64,000 nucleotides of DNA, taken from NCBI RefSeq assembly GCF_049243985.1, contig NC_135372.1, positions 72,999,818 through 73,063,817 of the forward strand, written 5' to 3'. Below are positions 57,236 to 64,000 of the stretch, one piece after another. The translations under genes were made by a program, and so were the position numbers. Numbering within the stretch: position 1 is the stretch's first letter; each line of letters begins with the position of its first letter. Origin of the DNA: Paroedura picta (Eukaryota; Chordata; Lepidosauria; Squamata; Gekkonidae). Below the pieces are notes generated by a model. The model was not told where the DNA came from. It did not search any database and saw only the letters and a program-made list of their open reading frames with translations.

Positions 57236-59515
57236 TGAAAAGCAGAGATTCAGGTTGCTGCAGGCCAGGGATCATAAAAGAGGTAATAGAACAATTAAAT
57301 TACCAGCAATAATTCATACCAAGCCTTGCCTCTCCCTGCCCTTCCCCTTGAGGTTTCCCAGAGTGATTTTCCTGCACATACCTATAGAAATGCAAGGCTG
57401 CTACTGGTCCATCGTTCAGGTTGTATGAGGTACAACTAGGAACAGTAATATAAAAAAACATTGAGTTAGAGAATGACAGAAGTGCCTACAACGAAGTGCC
57501 ATAGCCATCTAAAGCATGGTAGAAGTTATTCCTTAGTTGTAAATGTGTTGAAAATCAGAATGGGAGTGATGAGGATACAAAAGTCTTTTTTCCAAATGTT
57601 TCTCTGGAATTTTAAACAAACTGCACTTGATAAATTCTAAGACTCACCTGATTTAGGAAATATGGACTCTTTTTCTATGTTAACTATGGTGTAGTAACCT
57701 AAACATTTCTGCTGAAAGCCTTTGGATGAAAATCATCCACATGATGGCTTTCCATGTTGCTTTCATGCAACTAAAAAAGGAAAATTTTGCATGATTTCTG
57801 TTCATCAGAATAAGCTTCTGAAATGGAAAATTGTTTGATTAAAGAAGAAATGGTAGAGTCAAAGGGGAAGGACCAAATGAAAGGAGATATGGTTAGAGAA
57901 GAAAGGAGCTGTACCAAATTTGCCTATAAATACCTGAATGAACCCTGGTTGTCCATTAGCCATGGTAACCGAATGTGACTTCTGGGTTCAGAGGCAGAAT
58001 GCCTCCAATTGTCAGAGACTGAGAATCAGCAAGCAAAGACTACTGAAATGGCATTGTTTGAAATGACCATAGCACTTCAGAGATGGCCTATTAACATAAG
58101 GAAACCCACTGTATGAAACCCTCATCCCTTTATCATGTTATTTGAAACTGGGCCAATGACTAATAACATCTGCTTTAGAACAGTAATGTGAATATCTTCT
58201 TTAATTGCATCAGTAGTTAATTACAGATCTGTATGATCAGGACTACAGCTGTAGAGCTCCAGCTGGTAGTGTTGCTGAATGGTCCTCACTAATTCCAGTC
58301 AAATTCAGTCAGTTGCAGGATTGCATGGTGGCTGTCCTTGGAGGATGGGCCCAATCCTCTACAGAACTTAACCTTTTTAAAATCAAGTATGTTTATTTAA
58401 AACATTTCTGATACTTTTTCAGCCAACGGCATGTCTCCAAGGCAGCAAACTTTAAAACAACCCAAATATTTCAGACATTAGTGTTTAAAATACAATAAGT
58501 ACTCAGTACAATTAAATGAAACAGACACAAACACAAAAACAGGGACTTTGTGAGGGAAAACCAAACAAGTCCTCAGTTATCAGCCACCAGCAGGTATAGA
58601 TGAAGACAGAATCTCCCTGCGGGGCAAGTTCCAAAATTGCAGTTTCAGTGTCTGACATTCCTGCCCTTAAATGTGGAAAACAATACCCCCCCCCAAAAAA
58701 AGCCTTGTGTATTCTTTCAGAGGCTCATACTTCATATTGCTGGTGCAGGATGTTCTGTTGACCCCCCCCCCCTTAGAACATGCCATCTGTCAGTGGGAGA
58801 TTTTATTGGCATAGCCCCCTGCTGCCCCAGGAACAGATGTACTGGTATGGGGAGCAAGGTTTTATTGGGATTTTATAGTTGTGGGTTTTTATGTTGTTAC
58901 CTGCCACAAGCCGGATCACCAGAAGTGGCAGAATATAAATTTAATAAATATTATAATGTACAGCACCAAGTCATTTTAAAGGTACAATATCATGTTTCAA
59001 ATAATGGTATAATTTCCTTTATTGCTAATGCCATGTTATTCTTCCAGTTATGCTCCATGTTAACTCCTTGTTTTCCATAACAGTGTGAAAAGGCTTCACC
59101 CAGTAACAGAAAACAACCATCGCTAGAGACCGATGAATCTTCCTGGGAGCCAGCTTCTCAAAACTGATTAGTCATGTTCAGCTGTTCTCCTCCTCATGCA
59201 GCTTTTGTGTGCAATGCAACATGAGACACTAATACTGATCTTGGAGGCTTAAATAAATTTCAACACCATCCACATCTTACCTCAGGACTTGCCTGCATGG
59301 TGTACAAGTTCAGTATGATAACAGTATGGTGAACAAGTTCAGTATGATAACCAAGTCTAAGATAACTTATGGATGAGATTTTATCTACCTTAAATGTTTC
59401 CTGAAGATAGGATTACAATGTTTGGCTGCTTTTAAATGTGCTGTTTACACTATTGCTAGTGGTAGGGGCCATATTATAAGACCTGGAGGTATGCCCTGTA
59501 CTATGTATAGGTGTA
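57236..59515. other. Intergenic DNA with a LINE-tail remnant, no gene
   Basis: 58870-58955 resembles the plus-strand 3' end of a CR1/L2-type LINE (GTTGTTACCTGCCACAAGCC, then GAATATAAATTTAATAAAT). Otherwise AT-rich and unassigned. No exon is seen. Confidence 0.5.
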
Positions 59516-59523
59516 CTATAAGG

Positions 59524-59856
59524 CGGGGGTCCTCAACCCCCAGGTCTGTGGCCCGGTACCGGGCTGCCGCCGGCCGCACCTGCCTCCCCCCCCCCCCGCA
59601 GCGAGAAGCTTGCCAGGCCGCGGCCCAGCTAGCTGCTTGCTGTGATGGGGGGGGAAGAGGCAGGCGCAGCCGCCGGCACACCAGCAATGCAAATGCGCAC
59701 GCGTGGAGCTGCCACACATGCATGTTTGCGCCACCTGCTGGCAAAAACGCGCATGCACGTTTATGCACAGCTGCCATGCGTGCGCGGTGCCCAGGCCGCC
59801 GGCTCTCCCCCACCCCCAGAGGCGGTCCTCGACCACAAAAAGGTTGGGGATCACTG
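59524..59856. mobile_element. Non-autonomous hAT element, 333 bp, GC-rich
   Basis: A perfect 8-bp target duplication CTATAAGG (59516-59523 and 59857-59864) flanks ends CGGGGGTCCTCAACCCCCAG and, read inward, CAGTGATCCCCAACCTTTTT. These match the terminal type of the element at 13688-14128. The interior is GC-rich with poly-C/poly-G runs and GCGCATGC-type repeats, which create chance reading frames on both strands. Confidence 0.9.
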
Positions 59857-59864
59857 CTATAAGG

Positions 59865-60618
59865 GATTCCCCTTACAAGATATTTAGCATAAACCAGACC
59901 CTGCCATTGAGCATCATGAATTGATCCATGACAAATGGTTGGGTATTACTAAAGGATATAAATTGTTTGCAGATTTAACCACCTTCCCACCTATCTTTAC
60001 CTGTATTCAGAGGTCTCAAACACAGGTTTGTTAATGGCCACAAATCCGCTAGCTGCATTATCTCTCAGCTATCACCTATATCAAAACAAAGCAGTACTTT
60101 TTGGGAGTGAAACTCTTGTATAAAGCCACTAATCCAAGTACAGAAAATGATTCGCCTTCATCTGTTCGATACATGAACATTTGTTGTGCACACATGTAAA
60201 CAACATCAGGATTGCCTTGCTTTTGCATTGTTTTCCCAAGCACACAGTGCAGTAGTTTCCATCTGGGAAAATGGGGTATTTACTAGGAGAGTGCAAAGAG
60301 CTGCTGTTGCAATTGCTTTTGTCCAAATGTGGTTAAGACTGTCCCCGCTGCCTCTGGGTATTTCCTGAGCTGTTGTTTGTGACAAGTCCCCCCCCCAAAT
60401 TTTCTTTAAATATTTATTTTTCAACAGCTGTGTAGTACAGAACTAGTCAACCAGCTTTTTTGTTGTTGTTAAAATAAGTTTAACATCTCTCCTTCCTCAA
60501 TATCCTACAATTTCTGTTCATCCCATTCTTTGCAGACCAAATACCAAGCTGTTAAGAACTTTTGCAGAAATATTATGTAAATATTAAAAAATTGCCCCCC
60601 TCCTTGAGTGACCACATT
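59865..60618. other. Intergenic, no gene seen
   Basis: AT-rich sequence between two DNA elements. No exon is seen. Confidence 0.5.
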
Positions 60619-60944
60619 GGCACATTATGCATGGGGGGGATAGCACGCATTCGGGGTGGAATGGCATTGCCTAAAATCACCAATAATGCACGGCACCAGC
60701 TGCAACCGGCTGCAGATTCAGTGCAGGCTGCCGAAAAAGCCGCGTTAGTGAAATGCGGAAGCGGAGCTTCCGGGTGACCGGGGCGCAACCAGAAGTGGCG
60801 CCAGGGTCACCGCGTGCACAATCGGTTACTCTGGGTTTTGCCGCCATTGCATCCCGTCCTGTAAGCGGTTTGCTTCGCGTCTTCCCCCTCCGCGTTTTCC
60901 ATGTGACCCGAAATCGCCATTTCGGCGGCCGTGCATAATAGGCC
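60619..60944. mobile_element. Probable DNA transposon with TIRs, 326 bp
   Basis: The left end GGCACATTATGCATGGG and the right end read inward, GGCCTATTATGCACGG, are inverted repeats. The interior is GC-rich (CCGCCATTGC, GTGACCCGAAATCGCC) in an AT-rich setting. I could not find a convincing target duplication, so the superfamily (hAT or PIF/Harbinger) is open. It ends about 120 bp before the GADD45A poly(A) region. Confidence 0.65.
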
Positions 60945-61064
60945 TTAGAGATGTCTTACCTCAGCCAGAAATGGATCCTGCCTCTATCAGCCTTCTAAGA
61001 ACTGTGTCACCAAAGCCCAATTCTCTGTGCTGTAAAAAAGTGTGTTACAAATCAAATATTCCCA

Positions 61065-61682
61065 TGTTCAGTGGCTTTTAAGGTTTTATTTCAGTGAAAC
61101 AATCTAATTGCAAACAATTTATTAAAGTGTAGCTATTCAAACTTTTTAAATACATATGGTGCAAGCTGAATGCTCTTGAAAATCCCTGGCATAAATAAAT
61201 CTTTCATCAATATCATAAAATAACTTAATGTTTCTTAGAATAAAAACGTAAGAAATCAGCATGTTCAAACAAAATAGAATGGTTTTAAAAATTATTAACT
61301 TTAAGCTCATATGAGAGAAAGATACTTAAAAATGGAAACAAAAAAGTTGCTCTTTTACAACTCCAACCAAGCGCTCTTGGAGTGCTCTCACAAGAATGTC
61401 GCTGCCCTCTTTTCAGAACCTTCTCAAAGAGGCCTGACTTTCTCCAAGGACTTCCTTTTGCTCCTTTAACACAGCTTCTGCGTTCAGTCTTTTCCCAACA
61501 GCGCAGTCAAACATCCTTCAGCTTCACACAATGTACAGCTCAACCTCAACCATCCCACTTGATATCAGTGACTGTAATCCTTGTGTTATGCTGAGAAATT
61601 ACTTCCTGAGCAAACTTCTAAAGTATTTTAAAACTTCAGTGCAAATTTTTTAAAGATCCAGTTCAACTCAGTCCATGTATTG
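61065..61682 (-). other. GADD45A: GADD45A 3' UTR with poly(A) signal
   Basis: On the minus strand, sequence after the stop at 61683 continues about 600 bases to AATAAA (61085-61090), a length close to the mammalian GADD45A 3' UTR. Cleavage would fall near 61065-61075. GADD45A mRNA is known for regulated stability through its 3' UTR; TTTAAA and ATTTA-like stretches occur on the minus strand, but I do not single out an element. Confidence 0.75.
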
Positions 61683-61796
61683 TCATCGTTCAGGAAGGTT
61701 GATCACTGGGACCCACTGATCCATATAACGGCTTTCCCGGCAAAAGCAGATCAGCTGACTCAAGGCTGGATCCTTCCATTGAGAGGCATGTGGATT
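61683..61796 (-). CDS. GADD45A: GADD45A terminal coding exon (37 residues and stop)
   Basis: The minus strand has an acceptor TTTTCACTGTAG, then an open frame of 37 codons and TGA (61683-61685). The peptide begins NPHASQWKDPALSQLICFCR and ends in ESRYMDQWVPVINLPER. This is nearly the same as the C-terminus of human GADD45A (from memory, NPHSSQWKDPALSQLICFCR and the same ending). GADD45A is a small acidic nuclear protein induced by DNA damage and stress; it binds PCNA, CDK1/cyclin B and MEKK4, and its L7Ae-like fold is completed by this C-terminal part. GADD45B and GADD45G have a similar but distinct ending. The other three exons are not in the window and must lie beyond 64000. The neighbour GNG12 in convergent orientation matches the human arrangement. 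Confidence 0.95.
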   Translation of the reverse strand, partial: NPHASQWKDPALSQLICFCRESRYMDQWVPVINLPER

Positions 61797-63420
61797 CTAC
61801 AGTGAAAAGGACCAATAAATCAGCATAAAATGAAATTCTGGCAGTAATAAAACAAGCCTATCTATAGATGCCCCAAGGTGTTCTATAATGTAATTCATCA
61901 GTCTCCTTCTGTTGCCATCTTCTGCCATCAGGTAAAGATTTATCTTACATTCCTCCAGTGATCCCTCCTTCCTAACCAATGTTTTAATTACTCTTTTTTA
62001 TAACATGTATGTATGTATGTATGTATGTATGTATGTATGTATGTATGTATGTATGTATGTATGTATGTATGTATGTATGTATGTATGTATGTATGTATGT
62101 ATGTATGTATGTATGTATGTATTTTAACTTTCTTGTTAATTGCTTTAATGGTGTGTGTTTTGAGGGGTGTGGGCTTTTCATGATTTTAAAATACAATTTT
62201 CTCATATGTTTTAAACTGCTAGCTATTTTGGTAGCCCTTGTGAGGGCAGAAAAGTGCGTCATAAATTTTGTAAAACAAAATCAATAAACAGACCCTTGAC
62301 TCCTTTATTCTGTCACAACCAAACACCTTTTGCAGGATTTTTAGATCTGGCTTTCTGTATATGTTTGCAACAGTATATATTACTGTGTATTATGCATTAA
62401 GTTTCTCTTAGTAGGAAAGAGAAAAGTGAAAGTAATAGATTATCAAATTGAAATCCTTATAGGTGCTTGAATTCTTTCTTTTTTGTGAGGTCAGGAGTAT
62501 AATTTTTACACAAGTTTCTTCAAGTAATTCAGACTATTTTATGAAGTTGCCTATAGTAAGGTTTATGATCAAATTTAAGCAGTAGTTCTAATACAATTTG
62601 ATTACAATTTTTGGTTCTACTAAAGTGTACTATGTTAAGCAGGAAGTAAATGTTTAGTATTCGGCTGTCTATTTTCTTCAATCTCTATGAACAATCAGAA
62701 AAAAATCACATGTGAATGTTTGCAAAATAGCAGCTTTAGGTAAGGTAAACCTCACACTTCTGTAATTTCATACCTGGAGGTAAAGTGACCTATCCCCCCC
62801 CCCCATAGCACCCCACCAAGTTTCCCTTCTAAGCACATTTCTAATCATTTGACTTCAAAAACTTACAATGCAATATTTACTGAAAAGGAAAACGAGGTTA
62901 TACAAACTAATGAATTACTGTCATAACTAATCTGTATCAGATGACACCTTTTTTTTTACATACCTGCACAAAAACCTAGTCTTGCATTTGAGTAAATACC
63001 GTGAAAGTACTGGCATAGAAAATTGGAACCAAAAAACATAAGCATGTGTTTTAGAGTATGATTTCCACCGCCTACAAATCACATTTAATTCTGTGAACAC
63101 CTCAGCATTGAGTAATAGTGTGTTTTCATCATGGTTACAATAAGCTATCTAACAATGACCTCTGAGCCAACTAGTAATAAGTAATGACAAATATAGGCAG
63201 GGAGTTACTGTAGGAAGGTGACTCATGGAGTTGTCTTCTCCTGTTGTCAACAGGATGGAACATGTTTGAACATATCTGTGCTTTGAAAATTTTAGTGAGC
63301 AAAGTAGGAACTGTGATGAGATTTGTACAGAAGAAAGCCTATCTAAAGTTCAGACTCCTGCCTTGTAAACCTGAAATGGCCAAGTGTACCAATGAAAGGG
63401 TACTGAATGAATCTCCACAC
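61797..63420 (-). other. GADD45A: GADD45A last intron (part), no other exon seen
   Basis: Intron upstream of the terminal exon on the minus strand. It holds the (ATGT)n microsatellite and otherwise AT-rich DNA. I looked for the preceding GC-rich GADD45A exon on the minus strand and did not see it, so the intron is longer than 2.2 kb here. Confidence 0.7.
62005..62122. repeat. (ATGT)n microsatellite, about 29 perfect units
   Basis: 118 bp of uninterrupted ATGT repeats. The MYVC and YIHT reading frames it makes on the two strands are not genes. Being pure and long it is likely polymorphic. Confidence 0.98.
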
Positions 63421-63822
63421 TTTGTTGTTGTTAGGTGCGAAGTCGTGTCCGACCCATCGCGACCCCACGGAAAATGATCCTCCAGGCTTTCCTGTCCTCT
63501 ACCATTCCCCGGAGTCCATTTAAGTTTACACCTACTGCTTCAGTGACTCCATCTAGCCACCTCATTCTCTGTCATCCCCTTCTTCTTTTGCCCTCGATCG
63601 CTCCCAGCACTAGGCTCTTCTCCAGGGAGTCCTTCTGTCTCATGAGGTGGCCAAAGTATTTGAGTTTCATCTTCAGGATCTGGCCTTCTAAGGAGCAGTC
63701 TGGGCTGATCTCCTCTAGGACTGACCGGTTTGTTTGCCTTGCAGTCCAAGGGATACGCAAGAGTCTTCTCCAGCACCAGAGTTCAAAAGCCTCAATTCTT
63801 TGACGCTCGGCCTTCCTTATGG
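63421..63822 (-). mobile_element. Bov-B LINE 3' end inserted in the GADD45A intron
   Basis: Perfect 9-bp target duplication TCTCCACAC (63412-63420 and 63823-63831). The left end TTTGTTGTTGTTAGGTGCGAAG is the antisense of the CTAACAACAA tail. The minus strand encodes IRKAERQRIEAFELWCWRRL, then LEEISPDCSLEGQILKMKLK and YFGHLMRQKD, with an open frame of 78-85 codons. 5' truncated to 400 bp. The clean duplication and open frame mean a recent insertion. Confidence 0.95.
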
Positions 63823-63831
63823 TCTCCACAC

Positions 63832-64000
63832 TACCTACAGCTTAAACTGAGGAACTCATCTTGAGAGAATGATGGCTAAAGATTTTAGATAGATTTGCAA
63901 TTCAAGTTTATCTCAAGGAAATGCAACTTTTGCAGCCAAGACCAAGGCCCTGAAGCAGCAGTTAGGCCACCCTCATTCAGTTCTCTAGCTGTTTATAAAG
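63832..64000. other. End of window, GADD45A intron
   Basis: Short AT-rich stretch to the window end; no exon is seen. Confidence 0.5.

Noticed and set aside
61984-62287. MYVC / YIHT repeat peptides on the two strands
   Set aside because: Translations of a (ATGT)n microsatellite.
62300-64000. Search for the preceding GADD45A exon on the minus strand
   Set aside because: No GC-rich exon with the acidic ADEDDD region or matching splice sites is visible; it must lie beyond the window.

Overview
The window is vertebrate nuclear DNA, most likely from a squamate reptile (a lizard; I cannot name the species). It has sparse single-copy exons, long AT-rich introns, and a mix of repeats typical of squamates: CR1, L2, L1 and Bov-B/RTE LINEs, tRNA-derived SINEs with the Bov-B-like ACCTTT tail, a 5S-rRNA-derived SINE, many short hAT-type DNA elements, and decayed DIRS-like retroelements.

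Two host genes are supported. GNG12 (G-protein gamma-12) runs left to right. It has a CpG-island promoter and a probable non-coding first exon ending at 4319, a first coding exon at 41889-42006, and a terminal coding exon at 46049-46174 that encodes the CTIL prenylation box. A long 3' UTR probably runs towards 49 kb. The two coding exons join in frame to a 73-residue protein. Facing it on the minus strand is the terminal coding exon of GADD45A (61683-61796) with its 3' UTR to about 61065; the other GADD45A exons must lie beyond 64 kb. As I recall the human locus, GNG12 and GADD45A are also tail-to-tail neighbours on chromosome 1, so the synteny supports both calls.

Layout: 1-3.8 kb is upstream of GNG12. 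3.8-4.6 kb is the CpG island. 4.3-41.9 kb is GNG12 intron 1, about 37.6 kb, almost all of it recognisable or degenerate transposons: L2 copies at 8.3-10.0, 24.2-24.9 and 30.6-33.6 kb, CR1 at 20.3 and 26 kb, hAT elements at 8.4, 12.5-14.1, 19.1 and 37.2 kb, a DIRS fossil at 34.6-37.0 kb with an L2 inside it, and Bov-B at 38.8 kb. 42.0-46.0 kb is intron 2, with a long hairpin element about 100 bp before exon 3. 46-49 kb is the 3' UTR. 49-61 kb is the intergenic gap (CR1, a second DIRS fossil, L1 and CR1 tails, hAT elements). 61-64 kb is the GADD45A tail and part of its last intron, which holds a (ATGT)n microsatellite and a Bov-B insertion.

The most unusual structure is a GC-rich element present twice in intron 1 (about 23.34-23.99 kb and 28.94-29.64 kb). 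It has no credible coding sequence but carries a series of near-perfect hairpins. The hairpins at each end are kept as structures although their arm sequences differ between the two copies. I cannot place it in a known family.
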